Positions 35,265 through 43,757 of a stretch of DNA of 58,009 nucleotides are shown one piece after another. The DNA comes from Paracoccus versutus (GTDB lineage Bacteria > Pseudomonadota > Alphaproteobacteria > Rhodobacterales > Rhodobacteraceae). The first letter of the stretch is position 1. Every line of letters starts with the position of its first letter. The notes beneath the pieces were generated by a model. It had not been told where the DNA came from and made no database searches. It worked only from the letters and a program-made list of their open reading frames with translations. The translations under genes were made by a program, and so were the position numbers. The DNA lies in the NCBI RefSeq assembly GCF_000763885.1, contig NZ_JRKO01000039.1:1-58009 (forward strand). The letters are read 5' to 3'.

Positions 35265-36551
35265 TCAGAACCTGTAGCCGGCGACGCGCGGCAGCCAGGT
35301 CGCCAGGTCGGGCAGCGCCATGATCGTCAGCATCCCGCCGATCATCAGCAGCACGAAGGGCGCGGCGCCGCGGATCACGGTGGACAGCGGGCTGCCGGTG
35401 ATGCCCTTGATGACGAACAGGTTCATGCCGACCGGCGGGGTGATCATCGCCAGTTCCAGGTTGATCATCAGCAGCACGCCATACCAGATCAGGTCGATAT
35501 CCAGGGCGATCAGCGCCGGCAGCAGGATCGGCGTGGTGATCAGGATGATGGCAATGCTTTCCAGGAACATGCCCATCACGAAGATCATCGCCATGACCAC
35601 CAGGATGAACATCATCGGCGTCAGGTTCATCGCCACGATCAGTTCGGATATCTGGTTCGGCAGGCGGATGATGGTGATCGCATTGCCGAAAACCGCCGCG
35701 CCCGCGATGATGGCGAAGACCATCAGCGAGGTCAGCACCGTGTCGCGCAGGCACAGGCCCAGGTTGCGCAGCCCCAGGTTGCGATAGACCAGCAGCCCGA
35801 CCAGCAGCGCATAGAGACAGCCGACCGCTGCGGCCTCGGTCGCGGTGAAGATGCCGAAATAGATCCCGCCCATCACCACCGGCGGCATCAGCAGCGCCCA
35901 GATCGACTTGTTCATCGCCGCCAGCACCGCCTTCCAGCCCGGGAAGGGCGCGCGGTCGATATCGCCGGACCTGCGGGCGCTGATGAGGCAGAAGACCGCG
36001 AAGACCAGGGCCAGCAGCAGGCCGGGAATGATCCCCGCCAAAAACAGCGCGCCGATCGAGGCATTGGCGACCACGGCATAGAGGATCATCGGCCCCGAGG
36101 GCGGGATCAGGATGCCCAGCGTGCCGCCCGCCGCGACCAGGCCAAGGGCGCTGCGCTCGGGGAAGCCATAGCGTTTCATCTGCGGGATGGCGGTCTGGCC
36201 AATCGACACCGCGGTGGCGACCGACGAGCCGGAGATCGCGGCGAAGATCGTGCAGCTGAGGATGGTCGCCACGCCGATGCCGCCCTTGACATGGCCGATC
36301 AGGGTATTGGCCATCTGGAACAGGTCATCGACAGCACCCGACCGGATCATCAGCTGCGCCATCAGGATGAACAGCGGAATGGTCAGCAGCACCGGGGAAT
36401 TGAGATGCGCGAACACCGTGTCGGCGACGCTCTCGATCGAGCCTTCGGCGAAGAACAGCACCGCCGATCCGGTCAGCAACAGGGCCGCGAAGATCGGGAT
36501 GCCCGACAGCAGCAGGGCGATCAGCCCGATGACGATCAGCAATCCGGTCAT
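35265..36551 (-). CDS. dctM: TRAP transporter large permease (DctM)
   Basis: This 428-residue inner-membrane protein has twelve hydrophobic stretches and the DctM family marks GTLGILIPPSGPMILYAVVA and LELAMITPPVGMNLFVIKGI. It forms the ion-driven channel of a TRAP importer together with DctQ (overlapping upstream by 4 bases) and the binding protein DctP. TRAP systems bring in carboxylates at high affinity using a sodium gradient. The substrate is not readable from this subunit. Confidence 0.92.
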   Translation of the reverse strand: MTGLLIVIGLIALLLSGIPIFAALLLTGSAVLFFAEGSIESVADTVFAHLNSPVLLTIPLFILMAQLMIRSGAVDDLFQMANTLIGHVKGGIGVATILSCTIFAAISGSSVATAVSIGQTAIPQMKRYGFPERSALGLVAAGGTLGILIPPSGPMILYAVVANASIGALFLAGIIPGLLLALVFAVFCLISARRSGDIDRAPFPGWKAVLAAMNKSIWALLMPPVVMGGIYFGIFTATEAAAVGCLYALLVGLLVYRNLGLRNLGLCLRDTVLTSLMVFAIIAGAAVFGNAITIIRLPNQISELIVAMNLTPMMFILVVMAMIFVMGMFLESIAIILITTPILLPALIALDIDLIWYGVLLMINLELAMITPPVGMNLFVIKGITGSPLSTVIRGAAPFVLLMIGGMLTIMALPDLATWLPRVAGYRF

Positions 36552-37084
36552 TTCGCATCCCCCAGGGCGGCGCGCAACAGGCGCATCAATGCGGCAAGGC
36601 CCAGCACGATGCTGCCGGGCACCATCGGCGCCTGCACCCACCAGATCGGAATCTCCAGCGGGCCGGTGGAATAGGTGCCGAAGTCGCGGTTGAAGATGAC
36701 GGTATGCCAGGCCGACCAGGTCAGCATCGCCGCGCCGCCCATCACGCAGAGCGCCGCCCAGATCTCCAGCCCGCGCCGGGCCCGGCCCCGGGCCGAGGCG
36801 GTCAGGATGTCGACGCCGATATGCTGGTCCAGCAGCAGCGCGCTGCCTAAGCCGCAAGAGGCGATGGCGACCACCAGATAGCCGGTCAGCTCGTCCACCC
36901 CGTTCAGCGGCGCGCCCAGCAGATAGCGATAGAAGACTGCGACCACCACGGCGGCGAAGCCTGCCGCCACCAGCGCCGCCGAGACGGCGGCAAGCGCGTG
37001 GATCGGCCAGGCCAGCACGGTCCAGATCGAACCCTGCCCGATCCCCGCCGCGCCCTGTCCTTCGGACGGATGCGCCATCGTCAT
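36548..37084 (-). CDS. dctQ: TRAP transporter small permease (DctQ)
   Basis: This 178-residue protein has four transmembrane segments (for example AAVSAALVAAGFAAVVVAVF, ELTGYLVVAIASCGLGSALL) and the DctQ motif YRYLLGAPLNGVDELTGY followed by HIGVDIL. It pairs with DctM. Its ATG overlaps the dctP stop and its stop overlaps the dctM start, so the three transporter genes are translationally coupled. Confidence 0.9.
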   Translation of the reverse strand: MTMAHPSEGQGAAGIGQGSIWTVLAWPIHALAAVSAALVAAGFAAVVVAVFYRYLLGAPLNGVDELTGYLVVAIASCGLGSALLLDQHIGVDILTASARGRARRGLEIWAALCVMGGAAMLTWSAWHTVIFNRDFGTYSTGPLEIPIWWVQAPMVPGSIVLGLAALMRLLRAALGDAK

Positions 37085-38073
37085 TTCACCATCCCGTCGA
37101 CCAGCTTCAGCAGTTCGGTCACGTCCTCGCCGCCTTCCTCGATGAAGGCCGCGTCGAAGGCCGGCTGCATCACGGCGCGGATCGCCTCGTTCTCCTCGGG
37201 CGTGGCGACATGCAGAGCGACGCCCTCGGCCTCCAGCAGGCCGGGCGCGGCTTCCTCGGCGGCCAGCCCGTCCTCGACCGCCCAGGCGGCGGCCTTCCTG
37301 CCGGCCTCGTCCAGGGCCGCCCTCTGCGCATCGGTCAGCCCGTCATAGAAGGCCTGGTTCATGTAGCCGTTGAAGAAGACCGAGATGACCGGCGTGACGG
37401 TCATCTGGTTCTGCACCTCGTAATACTTGCGGGCATAGGCGGCGGCGACATCGGTGATGGCCGCGTCGATGACGCCGGTGGACAGTGCCTGATAGACCTC
37501 GGATCCTGGCATCGAACTGGTCGCCGCGCCCATCGCGGTCAGGCCGGTGTCGAAGGCCGGGTTCAGGCCGCGGATCTTGACGCCTTGGAAATCGGCGGGC
37601 GCCACCAGCGGCTCGTCGTTCGAGGTGAAGACGCTCATCCGGGTCTGGAACAGCCAGGCGATGTTCTTCAGCCGCTTCTCCTCCATCAGCCTCTCGAGAT
37701 AGGCGGCGGGTTCCGAATCCGGCCAGTCGCGCCAGATCTCGGGGTCGCTGAAGGCGAAGGGGCGCAGGGTCACGTTCATCGCCGGCAAGGTCTTGCCCCA
37801 CTGGAAGTTGACCGAGAAGGCGCATTCGAAGCTGCCCTTGGCAACCGAGGGGATGTTCTCTTCGGGCTTGGCCAAGGCGTTGGCGCCGAACAGCTGGATG
37901 TCCAGTTCGCCATTCGACAGCGTCTCGACCTCGGCGGCCCAGCGGTCGATAACCTTGGCGACCTCGTGCTGCGGCGGCAACTGGTGGCTGCATCGGATCG
38001 GCGTCGCCGCCATCGCCGGAAGCGTCGTGACAACGGCCAGGGCCGTGCCGGCCAGAAGGGTGCGTGCGTTCAT
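37081..38073 (-). CDS. dctP: TRAP transporter substrate-binding protein (DctP)
   Basis: This 330-residue periplasmic binding protein has a cleavable signal peptide (LLAGTALAVVTTLPAMAA, ~5-22). The DctP fold follows with RCSHQLPPQHEVAKVIDRWA, VKIRGLNPAFDTGLTAMGAA (region of the carboxylate-binding Arg) and VIDAAITDVAAAYARKYYEV. The start has AGGAGG 7 bases upstream. It lies 32 bases after the HMG-CoA lyase gene in the same direction, so the substrate is probably the acid activated by the CoA-transferase next door. Confidence 0.9.
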   Translation of the reverse strand: MNARTLLAGTALAVVTTLPAMAATPIRCSHQLPPQHEVAKVIDRWAAEVETLSNGELDIQLFGANALAKPEENIPSVAKGSFECAFSVNFQWGKTLPAMNVTLRPFAFSDPEIWRDWPDSEPAAYLERLMEEKRLKNIAWLFQTRMSVFTSNDEPLVAPADFQGVKIRGLNPAFDTGLTAMGAATSSMPGSEVYQALSTGVIDAAITDVAAAYARKYYEVQNQMTVTPVISVFFNGYMNQAFYDGLTDAQRAALDEAGRKAAAWAVEDGLAAEEAAPGLLEAEGVALHVATPEENEAIRAVMQPAFDAAFIEEGGEDVTELLKLVDGMVK

Positions 38074-38105
38074 GTGGGTTCCTCCTCCCCTGTGTTTGTT
38101 GTCCG

Positions 38106-39059
38106 TCAGGCCGCGCCAGCCTGCCAGCTCATTCCCTTGGGCGGCCCGGCCTGCGCCAGGCTGCCATGCAGCGTCTCGTCGGGCATTTCGCGCGACAGGA
38201 TCTCGCGGATGGTGATGACCTGTTCCAGGTCGATGCCGGTGCGGATGCCGGCGGTCTCGAACAGATAGACGAGATCCTCGAAGACGACATTGCCGGTAGC
38301 GCCCGGCGCGAAGGGGCAGCCCCCAAGACCCGCCAGCGAGGCGTCGAAGACCCGAGCCCCGGCGTCGTAAGCCGCCAGAGCATTCGCCAGGCCCATGCCG
38401 CGGGTATCGTGCAGGTGGACGACATAGGGCCGGTCGCCCATCAGCGCGGTCATCCGGCGGCACAGGTCGGCCATCTGGCGCGGCCCGCCATAGCCGACCG
38501 TGTCGGCGATTCCAACCAGATCGACGCCGGCCGCCAGGCAAGCCTCGGCCAGCCGCTCGACCTCGGCGGGATCGACGGCGCCCGACAGCGAGCAGCCGGT
38601 CGCCATGGCGATTCCCACGTTGATCAGCGTCGCCGACCCTGCCTCGTCGCGCAGGCGCACGGTGTGGGCGATCTCGGCCAGCGACTGTTCGCGCGGGCGG
38701 CGGGCATTGGCCAGGTTATGCGCCTCGGTCGCCGACAGAACCACGGTCAGTTCCGTCACCCCGGCCGCCAGCGCGTCGCGGGCGCCGCGTTCGTTCAGCA
38801 CCAGGCCCAGCGAGTGCGCGCCCAGGCCGTTGACCAGGCCGGTCAGGTCGCGGACATCGGCGAATTGCGGAAAGCGGTTGGCCGGCAGGAACGACCCCAC
38901 CTCGAAATGGCGCACGCCGGCGGCATGTTCGCGGCGGATCCAGTCGGACTTGGCTTCGGTCGAGGGGAAGCTTTTCGTCAGTTGCAACCCGTCGCGCAGC
39001 CCGACCTCGCGCAGGATCACCCGGCCCGCCGGATAGACGCGCGTCACATCGCCGGCCAT
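38106..39059 (-). CDS. Hydroxymethylglutaryl-CoA lyase family protein
   Basis: This 317-residue TIM-barrel lyase is of the HMG-CoA lyase group, which cuts 3-hydroxy-3-methylglutaryl-CoA into acetyl-CoA and acetoacetate. The active-site Arg-Asp lie in REVGLRDGLQ (~19-28), the metal His pair in VVHLHDTRGMGLANAL (~215-230), and the catalytic loop Cys in GGCPFAPGATGN (~248-260). All match the human enzyme's key positions; the Pro/Asn that flank RDGLQ in the classical enzyme are replaced. The substrate may thus be HMG-CoA or a related 3-hydroxy-3-carboxyalkyl-CoA. The ATG overlaps the CoA-transferase stop (ATGA). Confidence 0.85.
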   Translation of the reverse strand: MAGDVTRVYPAGRVILREVGLRDGLQLTKSFPSTEAKSDWIRREHAAGVRHFEVGSFLPANRFPQFADVRDLTGLVNGLGAHSLGLVLNERGARDALAAGVTELTVVLSATEAHNLANARRPREQSLAEIAHTVRLRDEAGSATLINVGIAMATGCSLSGAVDPAEVERLAEACLAAGVDLVGIADTVGYGGPRQMADLCRRMTALMGDRPYVVHLHDTRGMGLANALAAYDAGARVFDASLAGLGGCPFAPGATGNVVFEDLVYLFETAGIRTGIDLEQVITIREILSREMPDETLHGSLAQAGPPKGMSWQAGAA

Positions 39060-40201
39060 CACGCCTTCTCCATCTGCGGCAGGGATGACAGGATCTCGGC
39101 CGTGTGCTGGCCGATGGACGGCAGGTCGGCATTGGCCGGCACCGGCGCCGCGCCATCGACCGAGAAGGGCAGTCCCGGCGCGCGGAAATCCTTCTTGTCG
39201 GCGTAATGCGACCAGATCAGCCCGCCGGGGCGCGTGACATGCGGGTCGTCATACATCTCGGCCGGGCGGGCGATGGGGGAACACAGTAGCGCGGCGGCGT
39301 CGCAGACGGCCAGCAGGTCGGCATAGTCGCGGCCGGCCACCGCCTTTGCGACGATAGGCAGGGTCCAGTGCCGCGCGGCGATCTGGTCGGGGCGGGTCCG
39401 CAACCGCGGGTCGGACAGCAGCGGTTCCAGCCCCAGCACGCGGCACAGCGCGGTCCATTGCGTTTCGGTGACGGCGCCCAGGAAGATCTGCCGACCGTCG
39501 CGGGTCTGGAAGATGTCGTAGACCGGCCACGAGAAGATGCGTTCCGGCATCGGCGGGCTTTCGGTGCCCTCGATGTCGAACTGCACCATGTGCTGTGCGA
39601 CCAGCAGCAGGCAGTTCTCGAACAGGCCCGAGCGGACGATGCTGCCCTTGCCATCGCGGCCCCGGGCGATGACCTGGCCCAGGACGCCATAGGCCGCGAA
39701 CAGCCCGCCCATGATGTCGTTGGCCGAGGATCCGATCCGCAGCGGCCGCCCGGTCGGCCCGGTCATATAGGCCATGCCGGTCATCATCTGCACCAGCTCA
39801 TCCATGGCCGCGCGGTTTTCATAGGGGCCTTCCAGGAAACCCTTGCAGGATGCCACGATCAGCCGCGGGAAGCGCTGGCGCAGGCTTTCGGGATCCAGGC
39901 CCATCTTCGCCAGGCTCTCGGCGCGGAAATTCTCGACGAAGACATCGGCGGTCGCCAGCAGACGGTCCAGGTCGGCGCGGCCCTCGGGCGCCTTGATGTC
40001 CAGCACCACGGATTTCTTGCCGCGGTTGAAGGTCGGAAAGAACCCCGCCCCCATGCCGGTCAGGTTGCGAGTCTTGTCGCCCTCGGGCGGCTCGATCTTG
40101 ATGACCTCGGCGCCCAGGAAGGCCAGGAACATCCCGCAGGACGGTCCCATGACCATATGGCTCATCTCGACGACGCGGATGCCGTTCAAAGGCAGATTCA
40201 T
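39059..40201 (-). CDS. CaiB/BaiF (class III) CoA-transferase
   Basis: This 380-residue enzyme moves CoA between acids. The N-terminal Rossmann part has IRVVEMSHMVMGPSCGMFLA, LGAEVIKIEPPEGDKTRNL and NRGKKSVVLDIK. The catalytic Asp lies in RIGSSANDIMGGLFA near residue 165, and the C-terminal DDPHVTRPGG is usual. It is the first gene of the CoA-transferase/lyase/TRAP/gamma-CA operon and is divergent from a LysR regulator with a dyad between. It probably activates the acid imported by the TRAP system before cleavage by the lyase. Confidence 0.9.
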   Translation of the reverse strand: MNLPLNGIRVVEMSHMVMGPSCGMFLAFLGAEVIKIEPPEGDKTRNLTGMGAGFFPTFNRGKKSVVLDIKAPEGRADLDRLLATADVFVENFRAESLAKMGLDPESLRQRFPRLIVASCKGFLEGPYENRAAMDELVQMMTGMAYMTGPTGRPLRIGSSANDIMGGLFAAYGVLGQVIARGRDGKGSIVRSGLFENCLLLVAQHMVQFDIEGTESPPMPERIFSWPVYDIFQTRDGRQIFLGAVTETQWTALCRVLGLEPLLSDPRLRTRPDQIAARHWTLPIVAKAVAGRDYADLLAVCDAAALLCSPIARPAEMYDDPHVTRPGGLIWSHYADKKDFRAPGLPFSVDGAAPVPANADLPSIGQHTAEILSSLPQMEKA

Positions 40202-40262
40202 CGATTTCTCCCATTTCTCTCGGTGCGGAGGTTGCCAAGCATCAAGGCATCGGACAAATAGA

Positions 40263-40283
40263 AGATATAGATCTACGATATCT
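40263..40283. promoter_or_regulatory. Dyad between CoA-transferase and LysR genes
   Basis: AGATAT (40263-40268) and ATATCT (40278-40283) are perfect inverted arms around 9 bases, giving an AT-rich 21-base site of the size and base composition of a LysR box in a divergent promoter. It ends 23 bases before the LysR ATG. Confidence 0.6.
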
Positions 40284-40306
40284 GTAAATCAGATGGATGG
40301 TCATGA

Positions 40307-41248
40307 ATGCCGCTGAGCCTGCGCCAGCTTCGCTATTTCGAGCATATCGCCCGCACCGGCGTTATTGGCCATGCCGCCCAGGATCTGGGCGTCGCGCAAT
40401 CCGCGCTGAGTCATCACATCGCCGAACTCGAGGCGCAGCTGGGCGTGCGCCTGTTCAACCGCCGGCCGCGCGGCGTCGCCTTGACCCCGGCGGGTGAGCG
40501 GCTGCACGAACATGCTCAGGCGATCCTTGCCGCGTTGGAGCGTGCGGAAGCGGATGTGCGCGATTTTACCGAACAAGCGGTCGGGCCGTTCGTGCTGGGT
40601 CTCTGCCATACGGCGACTGAAGTTGCGGCGCTGACGATCATGCAGAAGGCGGCCGAACGGTTGCCGGGCATGCACCTGACCATCGTCGAAAGCGTCAGCG
40701 GCAACCTGTTGGCGATGCTGCTACGGGGCGAGATCGACTTGGCCGTGGCCTATCATCCGCCGGACGATAGCCGCTTCGACGCGACGCCCGTCCTGAACGA
40801 ACACCTTTATCTTATTGGTCTTCCGCAGATGATCGGGCGACAGGATACGCCGATCTCCTTCGAGGAGATCCCGAGGGGCAAGGTGCTGGCCTTGAACTTA
40901 GTGCGATCCTCGCGGTCCATCGTGCACAGCCAGTTCCTGCGCCGGCAGATCACCCCGCATCCGCGACTGGAGATCGAATCACTTAGCGCGCTGATCCAGG
41001 CGATGCGGGCCAGCCTGGGCTGTGCGATCCTCGCCCGTGCCACGGTGGCCGGAGAGCTTGTGCAGGGCCACCTGCATGCGCGCAGGATTAAAGATCCCGA
41101 ACTGACCCGGACGCTTTATCTCGTCGTTCGCGCAAACCAACCGCGGCGAAGGGTCGATGACGAGATGCGCAAGCTCATCTCCACAATCTTGGCCGATACC
41201 GTGGCTGAAGGTCGGTGGCCAGGTGAGCATCTGATGAGTTCTGCGTAA
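40307..41248 (+). CDS. LysR family regulator of the CoA-transferase/TRAP operon
   Basis: This 313-residue LysR protein has a helix-turn-helix (LSLRQLRYFEHIARTGVIGH, QSALSHHIAELEAQLGVRLF) and an effector domain (PFVLGLCHTATEVAALTIMQ, EIDLAVAYHPPDDSRF). It is divergent from the CaiB gene across a 105-base promoter region with a clear dyad, so it very likely controls that operon. The effector would be the imported acid or its CoA ester. It resembles regulators of the Nac/CbIR branch only in a general way. Confidence 0.9.
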   Translation: MPLSLRQLRYFEHIARTGVIGHAAQDLGVAQSALSHHIAELEAQLGVRLFNRRPRGVALTPAGERLHEHAQAILAALERAEADVRDFTEQAVGPFVLGLCHTATEVAALTIMQKAAERLPGMHLTIVESVSGNLLAMLLRGEIDLAVAYHPPDDSRFDATPVLNEHLYLIGLPQMIGRQDTPISFEEIPRGKVLALNLVRSSRSIVHSQFLRRQITPHPRLEIESLSALIQAMRASLGCAILARATVAGELVQGHLHARRIKDPELTRTLYLVVRANQPRRRVDDEMRKLISTILADTVAEGRWPGEHLMSSA

Positions 41249-42261
41249 CCTGACTTGCCTAAGAAAATTGCTGTTGATAGCAACTTCGAACAGATTTTTA
41301 TGCCCGCTCCAGGCGCCAGTTCAGCGGCATGGAGATCGCGCCGATGCGCAACAGCGTCTGTTGCAGAATAACCTGATAGACGCTGTTGCGGGCCTGCGCC
41401 GCCACCTTGGTCGCCGCGCGTGACGCCTTGTCCCGTCAGAACATGCACGGTCCTGGACAGCCTTCGGGCGCTTCTTGATCTTAGCCATGTGGCGATGCGC
41501 TGCCATCAATTGATCGCCCAAACCGGCAATACGAGGATTTCCACACCATTGTCATCGACGCGGAACGCTCGATCACCGAATCGATCCAAAAAGGTGATAA
41601 AATCGGAGGCGACACCATGATGTTTCAGCGCGCCGATCCGACCCAGATCATCAGCAGCACTTGCGGCCACAGCCCGATGCGGTTTGTCGATCTCGGACGG
41701 AACCAGCCCGACTTTCGAGGCTGCGTTTCGCGATCACCCGCGACAGCAAATATGACAGGGCTTTCGGTTGAGCGGTTTTCCGAATGTTTCGTCGCAGGCT
41801 GCGGGCTTTGCCGTATGTAGGGAATCTGGCCGAGACCCGGCACGCTGCGAAACCACCGCCTCCAGGATCTTGGGCCGGGTCGACCAGCTTGTCCACCCTA
41901 AACCCCGCTGCCCTGCTGTCCCATCGTGGGGCTGTTACCGGTGGGTCATCTGGGCTGACGGGGCAAATGCTGGGCGATATCAAGAAAACGGCTGGCAAGG
42001 CGCAAACTCATCCAGTGTCCAAGTTCCGCAGGGTACTGGGAGGGAGGCTGAATTCGTCCTGTCCTTGTTGCCAACGCGGCCACCCCGAGACCGGATCGGG
42101 ATGCTGACGGCAGTCCGTTTTTGCGACGAGTGGACAAGGGGACTCGTCTCATGGGAAGGCACCTTCCGATCAGCGCCGGAGCCGAGGAGCCGGTCCTGTG
42201 CCGCTGGCGGTGGCCCTTGGTCTTGTGCCATGGGCTGCGATCTGACCATAGTGTCAACCTC
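41249..42261. other. Kilobase of decayed, gene-poor sequence
   Basis: No intact gene is visible over about 1 kb, which is exceptional in this dense region. Translations look like broken coding sequence in changing frames. A fragment of an acyl-CoA synthetase gene (41298-41436) is recognisable. The rest, including a stretch near 41850-42130 with short protein-like runs on both strands, I could not match. It separates the LysR gene from the aryl-hydroxyacid operon, and looks like a scar of deletion or insertion. Confidence 0.6.
41298..41436 (-). pseudogene. Fragment of an acyl-CoA synthetase related to fcs
   Basis: The minus strand encodes GQGVTRGDQ and then, after a one-base frameshift, ARNSVYQVILQQTLLRIGAI followed by SMPLNWRLERA and a stop. 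The intact acyl-CoA synthetase at 49497-50993 has EGVGRGDR then ARNSVHQVILQQALMRLGAI and FVPLNWRL at the same place (~residues 52-90). Only about 45 codons survive, both ends are missing and the frame is broken, so this is a relic of a paralogous ligase gene. Confidence 0.85.
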
Positions 42262-43683
42262 TCACATCGACATGGCAGTCGGGTCTTCTAGGACCGATTC
42301 CGGACAGGAAGGGCTGGTCAGCAGCTTGCCCCGGTTCATGATCCCTGCCGGGTCCAGCCCGTGCTTTATGCGCCGCATGACGTCGCGCTGTTGGGGGCTG
42401 CGGCTGTGCCCTAGCCAGTCCCGCTTCAGCAGACCGATGCCGTGTTCGGCCGAAACCGTGCCGTGCCATTGCCGCACCAGCTCGAAAACCGGCTGTTCTA
42501 TGTCGTGATCCGTATCGCCCGCCTCTCTCGCCACCAGCAGATGCAGGTTGCCATCGCCGACATGGCCGAATTGCAGGGTTCTGCGGTCCCGCAGCACCCC
42601 GGCCACCGCCTCGGCGAAATGGCCCACCACAGGGGGCGGCAGCCCGATGTCGAAGCTGAGGTGCGGCCCGAAGGATCGGTGCAGTTCCGTCACGCTTTCG
42701 CGGATCTTCCACAGCGCCGCCGCATCCGCCCCGGATCGGGCAACGGCGCCGTCCTCGACCCGGCCGCTTTCCAGCATCTCGGAAAGCCAGGCATGGAACC
42801 CCTCCGCGCCCGCGCCGCTGCGATGGGCGGCCTCGACCAAGACATAGAAGCCCTGCCGTCCGGCCAGCGGCGCGCGGCACAGCGCGGCCTCGTCGCAGAC
42901 ATGGGCGAAGAAATCCGGCCACATCCCCTCGAAGGCCACCAAGCTCTCGCCCAACTGGGCCCGCGCGGCTTCCAGCAGCGCAAAGGCGGCCTCGTGGTCT
43001 CGCAGGCCCAGCAGGGCGGTTTCGGTATAGGGCATTGCGTGTTTCAGGCGCAGGCAGACGCGGGTCACGATGCCCAGGGTGCCTTCGCTGCCGGTGAAGA
43101 GATGCTTCAGGTCATAGCCGGCATTGTCCTTTTCCAGCCGTTGCAGATCGTCGATGACCGTGCTGTCGGCCAGCACCACTTCCAGGCCCGCGACGTGGCT
43201 GCGCGTCATGCCATGCCGGATGACGCGAATCCCGCCGGCATTGGTGGCGACCGTGCCACCGATCGTCGCAGTCCCCCTGGCGCCGATGTCAACGGGATAT
43301 TCGAGGCCCGCGGCCAGCGCCGCCTCCTGGATCACTTGCAGGGGCGTGCCCGCCCATGCCGTCAGGGTCATCGCCCTGCGGTCCAGATGGATGATGCCGT
43401 TCATCCGCTCGGTCGAGACGACTACGCCGCCGGCATGGGCGCAGGCGCCCCCCGACAAGCCGGTGCGCCCGCCTTGGGGCACGATCCCGACCGCATGGCG
43501 GTTGCAAAGCCGCACCGCCGCGGCAAGCTCATCGACCGAGGCGGGGCGCAGCACGGCAAGGGGCATCCCGCCCGGCTCGCCCGAGGCATCGTCCCTGTAG
43601 CGTGCCATGGCGTCCGGGTCGCAGATCACCACCTCGGCAGGAAGTTCCCTGCGAAGCTCGCGCAGGATTTGAAGGGTCGTCAT
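42262..43683 (-). CDS. FAD-linked D-2-hydroxyacid dehydrogenase (GlcD/D-lactate type)
   Basis: This 473-residue flavoprotein has a PCMH-type FAD-binding domain at ~35-215 (PQGGRTGLSGGACA, TATIGGTVATNAGGIRVIRH, FTGSEGTLGIVTRVCLRL). The C-terminal oxidase domain ends FGHVGDGNLHLL, SAEHGIGLLKRDWL and LDPAGIMNRGKLL, as in D-lactate dehydrogenase and glycolate oxidase GlcD. It would oxidise a D-2-hydroxyacid to the keto acid. It follows the MFS importer gene by 74 bases and the keto-acid ferredoxin oxidoreductase is upstream, so an aryl-lactate is a likely substrate. Confidence 0.88.
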   Translation of the reverse strand: MTTLQILRELRRELPAEVVICDPDAMARYRDDASGEPGGMPLAVLRPASVDELAAAVRLCNRHAVGIVPQGGRTGLSGGACAHAGGVVVSTERMNGIIHLDRRAMTLTAWAGTPLQVIQEAALAAGLEYPVDIGARGTATIGGTVATNAGGIRVIRHGMTRSHVAGLEVVLADSTVIDDLQRLEKDNAGYDLKHLFTGSEGTLGIVTRVCLRLKHAMPYTETALLGLRDHEAAFALLEAARAQLGESLVAFEGMWPDFFAHVCDEAALCRAPLAGRQGFYVLVEAAHRSGAGAEGFHAWLSEMLESGRVEDGAVARSGADAAALWKIRESVTELHRSFGPHLSFDIGLPPPVVGHFAEAVAGVLRDRRTLQFGHVGDGNLHLLVAREAGDTDHDIEQPVFELVRQWHGTVSAEHGIGLLKRDWLGHSRSPQQRDVMRRIKHGLDPAGIMNRGKLLTSPSCPESVLEDPTAMSM

Positions 43684-43757
43684 ATGCGGCTCCATCGGTG
43701 GCTTTATCGGTTCGGCTTTGCGGGCCGCCCGGTGGCGGACGGCCCGCCGCGGCGGCG

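Noticed and set aside
35247..36674. Histidine/aspartate/glutamine-rich frame opposite the TRAP permease gene
   Set aside because: The composition is the mirror image of hydrophobic transmembrane codons, a typical artefact opposite membrane-protein genes.
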